Positions 1 to 8,634 of a stretch of 64,000 nt of DNA are shown here, piece by piece. The notes beneath the pieces were generated by a model. That model did no database searches. It saw nothing but the letters and a program-made list of their open reading frames with translations, and was not told where the DNA came from. The stretch lies in NCBI RefSeq assembly GCF_038005225.1, contig NZ_JBBOSU010000001.1, forward strand, positions 2,964,001 through 3,028,000. Direction: 5' to 3'. The DNA is from Solibacillus sp. FSL K6-1523 (GTDB taxonomy: Bacteria > Bacillota > Bacilli > Bacillales_A > Planococcaceae). Numbering within the stretch: position 1 is the first letter of the stretch; every line of letters starts with the position of its first letter. Position numbers and translations under genes: made by a program.

Positions 1-242
1 TCTGTATCATGTTCATTCATTTGACAACCATAAGTTCGGATGTAAAATTTACGTCCCTCACCCATATGTAAAAACTTCTCTTCGATATCAAAATCTTTGT
101 GGTACTTCACTTCTTCTTTCCCACGTTTTTTTGCATCTTTTAATGAAGGAGCTGTAAACACTTTCTCAAAATATTTACTATAGTCTTTTTCTTGTTGTGG
201 TTGCTTTACTTGTTGACTGGCTAGTCGTTGTTCTTCGTTCAT
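1..242 (-). CDS. miaB: MiaB, tRNA 2-methylthio-N6-isopentenyladenosine synthase (N-terminal part)
   Basis: This is the first ~80 codons of a radical-SAM methylthiotransferase; the rest lies beyond the left edge. MiaB adds a methylthio group to isopentenyl-A37 of tRNAs reading UNN codons. The visible end has the Bacillus-type lysine-rich extension, with [11 protein letters not shown] near residue 35. It then enters the UPF0004 domain at [13 protein letters not shown], whose Cys is the first ligand of the N-terminal Fe-S cluster. The radical-SAM CxxxCxxC motif is not in the window. The ATG at 242 has an AAAGGGG ribosome binding site. Identity is clear despite the truncation. Confidence 0.93.
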   Translation of the reverse strand, partial: MNEEQRLASQQVKQPQQEKDYSKYFEKVFTAPSLKDAKKRGKEEVKYHKDFDIEEKFLHMGEGRKFYIRTYGCQMNEHDT

Positions 243-314
243 CGACAAATAGCCCCTTTCTATCTTGTTCACTCATTTTCCCATTATAACGAATGTCTCT
301 ATGTTCCGACAAGC

Positions 315-659
315 TTAGTCGACGAATTGTTTATAGCCTTGTGGGTCATTTGTACGCAAAATTGTAAGAAATGTGACACTTAACTTTATCACTTGTGACC
401 ATTTCATATTATATTTCGCTTCAAATTGATGTTTTGGTAGCTTTAACACATCTTTAAAAACATGCTGTGCGTCGAGTTGCTGCTCTTCTAAATAAGCAAG
501 AAATGCCAAGAACAACTTATGATCTTCTAGTTGTAAATCCTTGTTTTGTAATAATGCGTCGAGTTGATCACGCGGTGAATTCGCCCGTTGAAATAATTTT
601 TCGAGCTGTCTTTCAAGCTGCACATTTTTATATTGAAGAAAATTAATAATAGTAGACAT
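315..659 (-). CDS. hypothetical protein, 114 aa
   Basis: I do not recognise this protein. It is soluble, highly charged and probably mostly helical. It has no signal peptide, no membrane segment and no cysteine cluster. It begins MSTIINFLQYKN and ends NDPQGYKQFVD. The start at 659 is preferred because GGGGAA lies at good distance before it; the in-frame ATG at 680 has no such site. It sits between miaB and the MFS gene on the same strand. The 78 bases before it in the transcript hold only a weak AAGTTT/AAACTT palindrome, so it could be read through from the catabolic cluster, but its function need not be related. Confidence 0.6.
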   Translation of the reverse strand: MSTIINFLQYKNVQLERQLEKLFQRANSPRDQLDALLQNKDLQLEDHKLFLAFLAYLEEQQLDAQHVFKDVLKLPKHQFEAKYNMKWSQVIKLSVTFLTILRTNDPQGYKQFVD

Positions 660-737
660 TGTATTTCCCCATTTTAACAATTATTTGTTCATTAACTACT
701 GTAACAAAGTTTGAAACTTAAAACATGGAAAAGCCCT

Positions 738-1931
738 CTATGTCACTTTGAAAATTCGCATCGCGTAAATCATCAGTAGTGCACAAAGTAGAAATAAACT
801 ACTTACAAAAATACCTGCTAATAAGTAACCCCCCTGCTCAATGAAATACCCGAAAAATGGCGGTATTAAAAACACACCGATCGAGGCAACCGTTACACTA
901 TAGCCACTTGCAAAACCACTTAACGAACGGTCAACACTTTCTACTGCGAGCGTCATCCAAATACCATTAAACCCTGACAACGCGAAACCAATAAACGCAA
1001 TGAAAATGACAATTAAAATAGTAGATTGACTAAAGTAAAGACCTACCAAGCTGCCTGTGCTAATCAGTGTAATCCCAAACAAAACAAGCCACCGATTCCC
1101 AGCTAAAAAACGATCGCTAATAACACCCCATGAAACCCTCCCCACCGCGCCACATAACTCCGATAAGGCTAAACAAAGACCTGCGACATAAATTGGCCAA
1201 TGTTTTGTTTCAATTAAAAATAAAATTAAATACGTGTTAAACGTTATTTGTACACCCATTAAGATAAAAGCAGAACTATTTGTGAAAAATAACATTTTAG
1301 ATTTGCTTAATTGTTTTACCAGCGTCCAAAGTCGTTCTGTTGATTGGACTGGCTTTTCTGTCCACGGTAAACGGATAAAATAAATACTGCTAACGAGACA
1401 TACAATGACAAGCACTAGTACCGCTATTGTCATCGCCCACCTCCAACCAATCACTACCGCTAACGGCAGAAGTAAAATACTAATTGTTGCCGAAGCAAGT
1501 GTAATCGACATTTGCTTCACACCCATTGGCAATGTTAATTTGGATGGTGAAAATTCGTACACAAGTAATTTATTCGTCACCGGATGCATCCCACCATAAG
1601 CAAGTCCAGCAATTAAAATAAAAATAAACGCTAGATAAAAATTATCCATCCACGCAAAAACTAAAAAACTACCCGCAACGACGCTCATCAACAAAATCAT
1701 TAACAGTCTCGTATTCACACGGTCCGCAACATAACCAATTGGCATCGTCGCTAAAAATTGTCCAATAAAAAGTGCAGTTGGAAACAGACCCAACTGCACT
1801 TTTGTTAATGCTAAATCTTCTCCTATAAATACCATGAAAGTGCTTAAGCTCCTGCCAACAAATGCAGTAAAAAACTGACCTACTAGTATGAGGAGTACCA
1901 TTATTTTACCTTGCTGCAGCAACTTTTCCAT
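738..1931 (-). CDS. MFS transporter, last gene of the anthranilate cluster
   Basis: A 397-residue major facilitator with about 12 predicted membrane segments. The loop between segments 2 and 3 carries GYVADRVNTR, close to MFS motif A (GxxxDRxxxR), so the fold assignment is firm. Substrate is not readable from sequence. It starts 17 bases after dctM, with an AGAGGGG ribosome binding site, and is probably the last gene of the catabolic operon. Import of the aromatic substrate, or export of a toxic intermediate, are both possible inferences from context. Confidence 0.8.
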   Translation of the reverse strand: MEKLLQQGKIMVLLILVGQFFTAFVGRSLSTFMVFIGEDLALTKVQLGLFPTALFIGQFLATMPIGYVADRVNTRLLMILLMSVVAGSFLVFAWMDNFYLAFIFILIAGLAYGGMHPVTNKLLVYEFSPSKLTLPMGVKQMSITLASATISILLLPLAVVIGWRWAMTIAVLVLVIVCLVSSIYFIRLPWTEKPVQSTERLWTLVKQLSKSKMLFFTNSSAFILMGVQITFNTYLILFLIETKHWPIYVAGLCLALSELCGAVGRVSWGVISDRFLAGNRWLVLFGITLISTGSLVGLYFSQSTILIVIFIAFIGFALSGFNGIWMTLAVESVDRSLSGFASGYSVTVASIGVFLIPPFFGYFIEQGGYLLAGIFVSSLFLLCALLMIYAMRIFKVT

Positions 1932-1947
1932 AAGAACCCCTCTCTTT

Positions 1948-3228
1948 CTACATCCCTAACATTTTCGGAACAAAGAGCACTAAGTCCGGTATATATGTAA
2001 GGAATAATAAAACAATAAATGAAATAATGATGAATGGGAATACACTTTTCACGAGTGTCTCAAACTTCACATCTGCCATCGAAGACACGATAAATAACCC
2101 CGTCCCAACTGGTGGTGTTAATAATCCGAGTGTTAAATTGATACAAATAATGACCCCGAAATGCACTGGATCAATATTCAATGCGAGTACAAGCGGCATT
2201 AATACAGGTACTAAAATAATGAGTGCTGCGATGCCGTCGAGTAGCATGCCGACGACAAGTAATGATAGGTTTACAAGCAATAAAAATACCCATGGACTTT
2301 CTGTAATACTTAACATGCTATCTACCAATAATTGCGGAATGCGTTCAAATGCAATCATCCACCCAAAAATATTTGCCATAATAATTAAATACGTAACTGT
2401 GGCAGTGTTTGTTACCGTACTAATTAACATTTTCGGTATTTTCTTCAAATCTAATTCACGATAAAAAAATAGCCCCACAACAATCGCAATTAAACAAGCA
2501 ACAGCTGCGGATTCTGTCGCTGTAAAGATGCCCTTTAAAATCCCGACAACAACTGTTATAGGTATTAATAATGCTGGTAGTACTTGAAATGTACTTTTTA
2601 ATATGACTTTTAATGGCGCACGCTCACTTTTCGGAAAGTTTTGCTTATAACCCATAAAAGAAATAACCCCAATAAATACAAGTCCATAAATGATACCAGG
2701 TACGATTCCAGCCATAAACAACGCCCCAATAGACGTACTCGACAGCGTGCCATAAATAATAAAAATCATACTAGGTGGAATAATCGGGGCAATAATGGAA
2801 GAGGCTAATGTAATAGATGCTGCGAATTCACGTTTATAGCCCTCTTTTTCCATTTGCGGCACCATTACTTTACTCATCATCGCAGCTTGTGCATTGGCAG
2901 AGCCTAAAATAGACGCCAAAAACATATTCGCCACGACTGTCACATAGGCAAGCCCACCTTTAAAGTGACCAATGAGTACGCGGGCAAATTGGACGAGGCG
3001 CGTCGTAATGCCACCTTCATTCATAATTTCGCCCATTAACATGAATAATGGAATCGCGAGTAAACCAAAGTTTTCAAGACTTGAATACATACGAAGTGGT
3101 GTCGAATCGAGCAACATCACTTGTCCATTTAATAAGAAATAAATAATCGTAATAATACCTAAAACCATTGCGATTGGAATCCCCATAATTAATAGCAGAA
3201 AGAAAATGGCGATCGTTAAAAATGTCAT
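1948..3228 (-). CDS. dctM: TRAP transporter large permease (DctM family)
   Basis: The 426-residue large membrane subunit of a tripartite ATP-independent periplasmic-type transporter, which uses a Na+ or H+ gradient to import organic acids. It is hydrophobic throughout, with DctM-type segments such as LGLLTPPVGTGLF and SIIAPIIPPSMIFI near conserved proline-rich loops. Length fits the family (~425-430). It starts one base after the stop of the small permease, so the two are translationally coupled. The family usually carries carboxylates; an aromatic or muconate-like acid is inferred from the neighbouring pathway genes. Confidence 0.92.
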   Translation of the reverse strand: MTFLTIAIFFLLLIMGIPIAMVLGIITIIYFLLNGQVMLLDSTPLRMYSSLENFGLLAIPLFMLMGEIMNEGGITTRLVQFARVLIGHFKGGLAYVTVVANMFLASILGSANAQAAMMSKVMVPQMEKEGYKREFAASITLASSIIAPIIPPSMIFIIYGTLSSTSIGALFMAGIVPGIIYGLVFIGVISFMGYKQNFPKSERAPLKVILKSTFQVLPALLIPITVVVGILKGIFTATESAAVACLIAIVVGLFFYRELDLKKIPKMLISTVTNTATVTYLIIMANIFGWMIAFERIPQLLVDSMLSITESPWVFLLLVNLSLLVVGMLLDGIAALIILVPVLMPLVLALNIDPVHFGVIICINLTLGLLTPPVGTGLFIVSSMADVKFETLVKSVFPFIIISFIVLLFLTYIPDLVLFVPKMLGM

Positions 3229-3229
3229 C

Positions 3230-3751
3230 TTAACTCACGCCTCCTTCTACTTTTTCTACTACTTCAGGCTCACCATTCACTAGATTGTTAATAAAGCGAG
3301 TCAAAATGTGAACAAAAGCAAAGACCAGTCCTATTGGTACAGCGCTGTATGGAATCCACATCGGAATTTGGAGCGCACTCGATTTTTGAATAAGCATAGA
3401 GGGGAGCATCATCCAATGAACCGCGTAATAAATTAAAATTCCTAAAAATACAATCATCGTTAAATCCTGTGCACTGCGTAGCCACCTTTTCTTATTGTCT
3501 GAAATCGCATCATAGAGAAAAGTAACGGAAGCCTGGGTGCCATATTTCAGGCCCCAGCTTCCCCCAATAAAAGATGTCCAAATCAATAAGAAAATAGAAA
3601 CTTCGCCAGCCCAAGGGATCGGATCTTTTAGGAAGTAACGATAACAAACCGCGACAATCATCAATATTGCTAAAGCACCCATTAAAATCGTCATAATTAC
3701 TTCTTCCAGCTTCGTTAGTAAATTACTGAATTTAGTCAATAATTGTACCAC
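3230..3751 (-). CDS. dctQ: TRAP transporter small permease (DctQ family)
   Basis: A 173-residue protein with four predicted membrane helices, the size and layout of DctQ. The PIPWAGEVSIFLLIW stretch near residue 50 is typical of the family. It pairs with DctM to form the membrane part of the transporter. The start is GTG at 3751 behind TAGGGGGG. It lies between the binding protein and the large permease, the canonical P-Q-M order. Confidence 0.9.
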   Translation of the reverse strand: MVQLLTKFSNLLTKLEEVIMTILMGALAILMIVAVCYRYFLKDPIPWAGEVSIFLLIWTSFIGGSWGLKYGTQASVTFLYDAISDNKKRWLRSAQDLTMIVFLGILIYYAVHWMMLPSMLIQKSSALQIPMWIPYSAVPIGLVFAFVHILTRFINNLVNGEPEVVEKVEGGVS

Positions 3752-3769
3752 TCAAATCCCCCCTAGAAA

Positions 3770-4846
3770 CTAGTTTCGTGCAGCTTCGATAAAGCGTTTC
3801 ATTAAATCAGATTTAGCACTATATTCAGCATCAAATGATTCGATTTCTTCAGCGTATACATCTGCCCCTAATTCCGTTACAGTCATACCTTGATCTGCCA
3901 ATTGCTTTTTAAAATCTTCCTCTTGTGAAGCACGTGTATCTACTGCATATTTTGAAGCGATAACTAATGATTCCGTAATGATTTTTTGCGCATCCGCAGA
4001 TAAATCATTGAAAGCTTTTTCGTTCGTTAAAATGATTGATGGCCATACCATGTGATTTGTTACCGTCGCATATTTTGCTACTTCAGAATATTTATTTGTA
4101 ATCGTCGCATCTAAGTCCATATCCATTCCGTCAATAACACCTGTTTGTAATGCTGAATAAACTTCTGGTAACGGTAACGCCTCTGGTGCTGCACCTGTTG
4201 ATTGATAGAAGTAAGTCAGTGGCGGCGATGGTGTGACACGCATTTTTAAGCCTTTTAAATCGCTCGGTTTTGTCACTTCTTTGTCTTTCGTAATCATGAC
4301 ACGCTGACCTGCGAATAAATAATCTAATGGTTTTAATCCCGTACCTTCAATTTGCTTTAACATTTCTTTCCCAAGTTCTCCTTGGCTCATTTCATACGCA
4401 TCTTGTAATGAATTAAATGCATACGGTGTAAACCATGCCGCTAAGTCCGGTGTACGAGCACTTAAATACGCCGCTGTAATTAACGCAAAGTCAATCGAAC
4501 CCGCTTCCACTTGCTGTACCATATCTGCTTCTGTGCCTAGCTGACTTGCTGGATAAATTTCCACTTGCATTTTGCCGCCAGAGCGCGCCTGCAATTCTTC
4601 ATTGAATTTTTCTGCAGCTAAATGCCACATATGATCTGTCGCTGTAATATGCGCCAGTTTAAATGTTTTTGTCGGTAAATCTAATTCCGTGCTCGCATCA
4701 CCTGCTACCGACGTCTCAACCTTTTCCCCTGCATCTTCATCTGGTTTTTGCGCTGTTGAATCTTTATCATCTGAGCTACATGCCACTAATGCCAATGCCA
4801 TTAAAAAGAATAATCCGATTTGAAGGAACTTCGGTAATTTTTTCAT
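3770..4846 (-). CDS. dctP: TRAP transporter solute-binding lipoprotein (DctP family)
   Basis: The 358-residue extracytoplasmic substrate receptor. A hydrophobic signal peptide ends in the lipobox LVAC (residues ~20-23), so the protein is lipid-anchored, as expected in a monoderm. The mature part shows DctP family stretches: KLAHITATDHMWH at the start, YPASQLGTEADMVQQ, and LKGLKMRVTPSP with the Arg that normally binds the substrate carboxylate. The ATG at 4846 has AGGAGA 8 bases upstream; an in-frame TTG at 4849 is a poorer choice. Ligand unknown; anthranilate or a related acid is suggested only by the cluster. Confidence 0.92.
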   Translation of the reverse strand: MKKLPKFLQIGLFFLMALALVACSSDDKDSTAQKPDEDAGEKVETSVAGDASTELDLPTKTFKLAHITATDHMWHLAAEKFNEELQARSGGKMQVEIYPASQLGTEADMVQQVEAGSIDFALITAAYLSARTPDLAAWFTPYAFNSLQDAYEMSQGELGKEMLKQIEGTGLKPLDYLFAGQRVMITKDKEVTKPSDLKGLKMRVTPSPPLTYFYQSTGAAPEALPLPEVYSALQTGVIDGMDMDLDATITNKYSEVAKYATVTNHMVWPSIILTNEKAFNDLSADAQKIITESLVIASKYAVDTRASQEEDFKKQLADQGMTVTELGADVYAEEIESFDAEYSAKSDLMKRFIEAARN

Positions 4847-4869
4847 CAATGCATTCTCCTCTTAAATCA

Positions 4870-5049
4870 TTATTTTTTAGATTTACCTGCAACGCCCCAA
4901 TGCTTTGGTAAAATTTCAGTAATGATGACTCGAACTTGTTCAGGTGACACTTCCGCGGCTTCGACAAGAGATTCTGTTACTTTCGCAATGATGTTTTCCT
5001 TTTGTTCATCTGTCCGTCCTTCAAGTAATTGGATTTGTACGATAGGCAT
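4870..5049 (-). CDS. 4-oxalocrotonate tautomerase, 59 aa
   Basis: A very short enzyme that interconverts enol and keto forms of 2-hydroxymuconate / 4-oxalocrotonate in meta-cleavage pathways. After Met removal it begins PIVQIQLLEGR, giving the catalytic amino-terminal Pro1 and Arg11; Arg39 is also in place (SPEQVRV). The usual Phe50 is Trp here (PKHWGVAG). It lies 15 bases after the decarboxylase stop with AGAGGTG upstream, and 24 bases before the TRAP binding protein. Size, residues and position together make the call secure. Confidence 0.93.
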   Translation of the reverse strand: MPIVQIQLLEGRTDEQKENIIAKVTESLVEAAEVSPEQVRVIITEILPKHWGVAGKSKK

Positions 5050-5064
5050 CGAAAATTTACACCT

Positions 5065-5835
5065 CTATTTCACATTCAGCGTCAGTTTACCTAACGCGCC
5101 GTAATCCGCTTCAATGACGTCGCCCGCTTCCACTGCGATTGCATCTGTAATTCCACCGGTTAATACGAGTTGACCTGGTGTGATGCCACGTCCTTCTCGC
5201 TCTAACATCGTCAATAATTCAATGACAGAATAAATTGGATGCCCAAGTACGGCTGCACCTTGTCCAAATAACTTATCTTCACCATTTTGCTTTAACGTGA
5301 CTTCAACCGCAGACCAATCCAGTGCATACGGTGAAAATGCTTGTGCACTTAATAAAATTTTTGTCGATGAAGCATTATCTGCAATGACATCTGGCAATGT
5401 AAAGGAGAAGTTTTGATAACGGCTATCAATTACTTCCAGTGCTAAATACACACTTTCTACTGCATCCCATACATCCAGTGGTGTTAGGTTCGCGCCAAAC
5501 AATGCTTTTTTGAACACAAAAGCGACTTCTGCCTCTACACGTGGATGGATATATTCAGCAGCCGTTAGTTCATTTTTTGTTAAATTCATAGAAGATGTTA
5601 AACGACCATAAATGGGTGAATCTACCCCTACTTGTTGCTGCTTTGCGACACTCGTTAACCCCATTTTCCAGCCAATAAAACGGTTAGCTGATGTTAACGT
5701 TTGTTCAATACTAATTTTTTGAATTTCGTATGCTTGCTCGACCGTTAAATCAGGCTTTGAAACGGTAATTTTTTCGATTGCCTGCTTCGTTTTTTGTGCT
5801 GTCGCAACTTGTGAAGCATAGTTAAATAAAGTCAT
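5065..5835 (-). CDS. 4-oxalocrotonate decarboxylase (DmpH/XylI-like)
   Basis: A 256-residue member of the hydratase/decarboxylase (fumarylacetoacetate hydrolase-like) family. Expected reaction: 4-oxalocrotonate to 2-hydroxypenta-2,4-dienoate plus CO2, Mg2+-dependent. The segment FIGWKMGLTSVAKQQQVGV, followed by SPIYGRL, resembles DmpH/NahK decarboxylases more than hydratases; RVEAEVAF supplies the metal-binding acidic residues. It is a paralogue of the gene at 7841-8620. Its ATG overlaps the aldolase stop by 4 bases. Decarboxylase and hydratase normally form a complex, which fits having both genes here. The assignment between the two paralogues rests on local motif similarity. Confidence 0.86.
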   Translation of the reverse strand: MTLFNYASQVATAQKTKQAIEKITVSKPDLTVEQAYEIQKISIEQTLTSANRFIGWKMGLTSVAKQQQVGVDSPIYGRLTSSMNLTKNELTAAEYIHPRVEAEVAFVFKKALFGANLTPLDVWDAVESVYLALEVIDSRYQNFSFTLPDVIADNASSTKILLSAQAFSPYALDWSAVEVTLKQNGEDKLFGQGAAVLGHPIYSVIELLTMLEREGRGITPGQLVLTGGITDAIAVEAGDVIEADYGALGKLTLNVK

Positions 5836-6848
5836 TGCTTGCCACCAACCTTATCCCTCGCTAAATTTTGTGCTACTTCGATGATTGTATCTTCCTGACC
5901 GCCAACAACATTTAATTTTCCTAGCTCTACTAAAATATCACGCGCATCAATCCCTACCTTTTCTGCTGCGAGATTGGCATGACGTAAAAAGCTCGAATAT
6001 ACACCTGCATAGCCCATCACTAAGCTCCCCGATGTAATATCTTGTGGTTGCGGTAATATTTCGTTGCGCACATAATCGGCTAAATCGAGCATTTCATATA
6101 AATCAATGCCCGTTTCAATGTCCATACGTTGTAACACCGCCACTAATACTTCCGTTTGCGTATTACCCGCTCCTGCGCCTAAACAGCAAATGCTGCCATC
6201 AATTCGCGTCGCACCTTCCTCAATGGCAACGAGCGTATTCGCAACAGCTAAACTCAAGTTATTATGAGCATGGAAGCCCACTTCGACTTGTAAATTTTCG
6301 CTTAGTAATCGGATACGATCCCGTACATCGGATGGCAGCATCGCACCAGCAGAATCTGTTACGTACACACCATCTGCACCGTAAGACTCCATTAATAATG
6401 CTTGTTGTAAAACTGTTGCAGGAGGTGCTGAATGGGCCATCATAAGAAAGCCAAACACTTCCATTCCTAAATTTTTCGCTGTTTCAATATGTTGCTTTGA
6501 GACATCAGCCTCGGTCACATGTGTCGCTACACGAACCGCGCGCGCACCTGCTTCATACGCCAGTTTTAAATCTTCAATTGTCCCAATGCCCGGAATTAAT
6601 AGCACGGTAACGACCGAGTCTCCCGCTACTTCGGCTGCCTCTTTCACTAATTCAATATCATATTCTTTAGAAAATCCGTACTGTAAAGACGACCCGCCTA
6701 AACCATCACCATGCGTTACTTCGATGTAAGGCACCCTTGCCTTGCTCAGCCCTTGCGTTACTTTACGTACTTGCTCAAAAGTAAACTGATGTCCAACAAC
6801 ATGGCTTCCATCACGCAATGCTACTTCTGTAATGTAAATGGGTTTCAT
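5832..6848 (-). CDS. 4-hydroxy-2-oxovalerate aldolase (DmpG/MhpE/BphI family)
   Basis: A 338-residue HMGL-like TIM-barrel aldolase, family-typical length. It splits 4-hydroxy-2-oxopentanoate into pyruvate and acetaldehyde. Visible features: [11 protein letters not shown] near residue 10 (metal-binding Asp and catalytic Arg), the metal ligands in [11 protein letters not shown] near 200, and the glycine-rich GAGAGN motif. It overlaps the acetaldehyde dehydrogenase stop by 4 bases (ATGA), in keeping with the channelled aldolase-dehydrogenase complex known for this pair. Confidence 0.94.
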   Translation of the reverse strand: MKPIYITEVALRDGSHVVGHQFTFEQVRKVTQGLSKARVPYIEVTHGDGLGGSSLQYGFSKEYDIELVKEAAEVAGDSVVTVLLIPGIGTIEDLKLAYEAGARAVRVATHVTEADVSKQHIETAKNLGMEVFGFLMMAHSAPPATVLQQALLMESYGADGVYVTDSAGAMLPSDVRDRIRLLSENLQVEVGFHAHNNLSLAVANTLVAIEEGATRIDGSICCLGAGAGNTQTEVLVAVLQRMDIETGIDLYEMLDLADYVRNEILPQPQDITSGSLVMGYAGVYSSFLRHANLAAEKVGIDARDILVELGKLNVVGGQEDTIIEVAQNLARDKVGGKQ

Positions 6849-7729
6849 TGCACTTCCGCCCCTTCTAACATCGACTTCGCAATTTCTTCTGCTACTTTTA
6901 ATGCAGCCGCCGTCATAATATCTAAATTCCCCGCGTAAATTGGCAAATAATCACCTAGTCCCTCTACTTCAAGGAATACCGTTACTTTTTTTCCTTCAAT
7001 GAGCGGGTCAATTTTCAAGCGATAGCCTGGTACGAAGTCATTTACTCTACTTACCATATTTCGTACAGCAGCTGAAATAGCTTCTGCATCCCCGTCCTCT
7101 TTTAATAAACACATGACCGTATCGCGCATGAGTAGTGGTGGCTCGGCTGGATTCAAAATAATAATGGCCTTCCCAATTTTCGCACCACCGACTTGCTCAA
7201 TCGCACGTGCTGTCGTTTGTGTAAACTCATCAATATTGGCACGCGTACCTGGTCCTGCACTTTTCGAGGCAATTGTAGCAATGATTTCTGCATAATCGAC
7301 TGGTTGAACCGAATTAATCGCATGAACAATTGGAATCGTTGCTTGCCCACCACATGTGATCATATTGACAACTTCTTTTTCGAGATGTTCCGTTAAATTA
7401 ACCGTCGGTGCTACAAATGGACCAATTGCCGCTGGTGTTAAATCCACAATCCGGATATCCAATCCTTTCACAGCATTTACATGATGTTGATGCGCCTTTG
7501 CTGATGTCGCATCAAACAATATTTTTGCGCGTTCTGGATTTTCAAGAAAACCTTCAATCCCAGTTGAAATCGTTTCAATACCCGCTTCTTGCGCCATTTT
7601 CAACCCTTCTGATTGCGGGTCAATGCCAATTAAAACCGACATTTCTAAATACGGTGATCGCTGGATTTTTATCATTAAATCTGTTCCAATATTCCCTGAA
7701 CCGATAATGCCTACTTTAATTTTCTCCAT
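6845..7729 (-). CDS. acylating acetaldehyde dehydrogenase (DmpF/MhpF/BphJ family)
   Basis: A 294-residue NAD-dependent enzyme that converts acetaldehyde and CoA to acetyl-CoA, the last step of the pathway. The N-terminal Rossmann motif [11 protein letters not shown] starts at residue 8. The catalytic cysteine is in [12 protein letters not shown] near residue 130. It is the partner of the aldolase, which follows with a 4-base overlap. The start has AAGGGTGG upstream. A 111-base spacer separates it from the hydratase gene; I see no clear signal in that spacer. Confidence 0.94.
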   Translation of the reverse strand: MEKIKVGIIGSGNIGTDLMIKIQRSPYLEMSVLIGIDPQSEGLKMAQEAGIETISTGIEGFLENPERAKILFDATSAKAHQHHVNAVKGLDIRIVDLTPAAIGPFVAPTVNLTEHLEKEVVNMITCGGQATIPIVHAINSVQPVDYAEIIATIASKSAGPGTRANIDEFTQTTARAIEQVGGAKIGKAIIILNPAEPPLLMRDTVMCLLKEDGDAEAISAAVRNMVSRVNDFVPGYRLKIDPLIEGKKVTVFLEVEGLGDYLPIYAGNLDIMTAAALKVAEEIAKSMLEGAEVQ

Positions 7730-7840
7730 TTTGGTACCACCCTTTTTATCAATTATGTCTTAGCGTAATTGCGTCTAGATTTTCTTCGTGCTCGCTTACA
7801 AGAGATGTTAGCCTGAGTCCCCTTATTAAGCTAGCTGAAT

Positions 7841-8620
7841 CTAGTTAAATTCAACTTGGACTTTACCTAATAATTCGCCGAAATCAGCGACAAAAACATC
7901 GCCAACCTCTGCATCAAGAGCCGCAGATAAAGCGCCGGATAACACGACTTCCCCAGCTTCCATCCCGATATTAAAGTCAGCAAGGCGATTCACTAGCCAA
8001 GCAACACAGGCAGCGGGATTTCCTAATACATCTGCGCCTTTACCGGCATTTACCTTCTCACCATTTTTATAAAAGTCCATTTCAATCGCTGGTAAATCGA
8101 CTTGTGCAACGTCACGTTTAATATCTCCTAATACATATTTCGCCGAAGATGCATTGTCTGCAATCGTATCTAACAGCTTGATTTTCCAATTTTCAATACG
8201 ACTATCGACAATTTCAAGACTACCAACTATGTAATCTGTTGCTTCAATCACTTGTGCAACTGTTACATTTGGTCCTTTTAAAGGCGCTTTTAAAAAGAAC
8301 GCTACTTCTGCCTCTACGCGCGGTTTTAAATACTCACTTCGTAAAGTCGTACCATCTGTTATTTCCATATTGGAAAGTAAATGCCCATAATCCGGCTCAT
8401 CCACATTCAATAAATTTTGCATTGCTTTAGAAGTAAGTCCGATTTTTTTGCCCGTAACGCGATGCCCTTGTGCTACTTTTTCATTAATCGTTTCAAGTTG
8501 AATTAAATACGCATCTTTCACTGTTAAATTTTCGAGTGATTGGGTAAGCGGCTGAATGCCATTTTGATTTTGTTCAGCCAATAATAATTTATGTGACCAT
8601 TCGATTAAATTAACAACCAT
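7841..8620 (-). CDS. 2-oxopent-4-enoate hydratase (DmpE/XylJ/MhpD-like)
   Basis: A 259-residue hydratase/decarboxylase family protein. Expected reaction: 2-hydroxypenta-2,4-dienoate plus water to 4-hydroxy-2-oxopentanoate. The segment VTGKKIGLTSKAMQNLL followed by DEPDYGHLL is typical of the hydratase branch, in contrast to the paralogue at 5065-5835. PRVEAEVAFFL carries the metal-binding Glu pair. It starts 14 bases after the aldehyde dehydrogenase with a purine-rich GGGGGAA site. Which paralogue is hydratase and which is decarboxylase is an inference, but a consistent one. Confidence 0.86.
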   Translation of the reverse strand: MVVNLIEWSHKLLLAEQNQNGIQPLTQSLENLTVKDAYLIQLETINEKVAQGHRVTGKKIGLTSKAMQNLLNVDEPDYGHLLSNMEITDGTTLRSEYLKPRVEAEVAFFLKAPLKGPNVTVAQVIEATDYIVGSLEIVDSRIENWKIKLLDTIADNASSAKYVLGDIKRDVAQVDLPAIEMDFYKNGEKVNAGKGADVLGNPAACVAWLVNRLADFNIGMEAGEVVLSGALSAALDAEVGDVFVADFGELLGKVQVEFN

Positions 8621-8634
8621 GTTCCTAATTCCCC

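Noticed and set aside
680-737. AAGTTT/AAACTT palindrome after the MFS gene as operon terminator
   Set aside because: Stem is short and AT-only, with no T-run; not strong enough to call.
4663-4911. Open frame on the plus strand over the TRAP lipoprotein start
   Set aside because: Low-complexity shadow of the dctP frame with no ribosome binding site; the minus strand carries clear lipoprotein coding.
4776-4967. Minus-strand frame across the tautomerase-dctP junction
   Set aside because: It is out of frame with both real genes; the 59-residue tautomerase explains this stretch.
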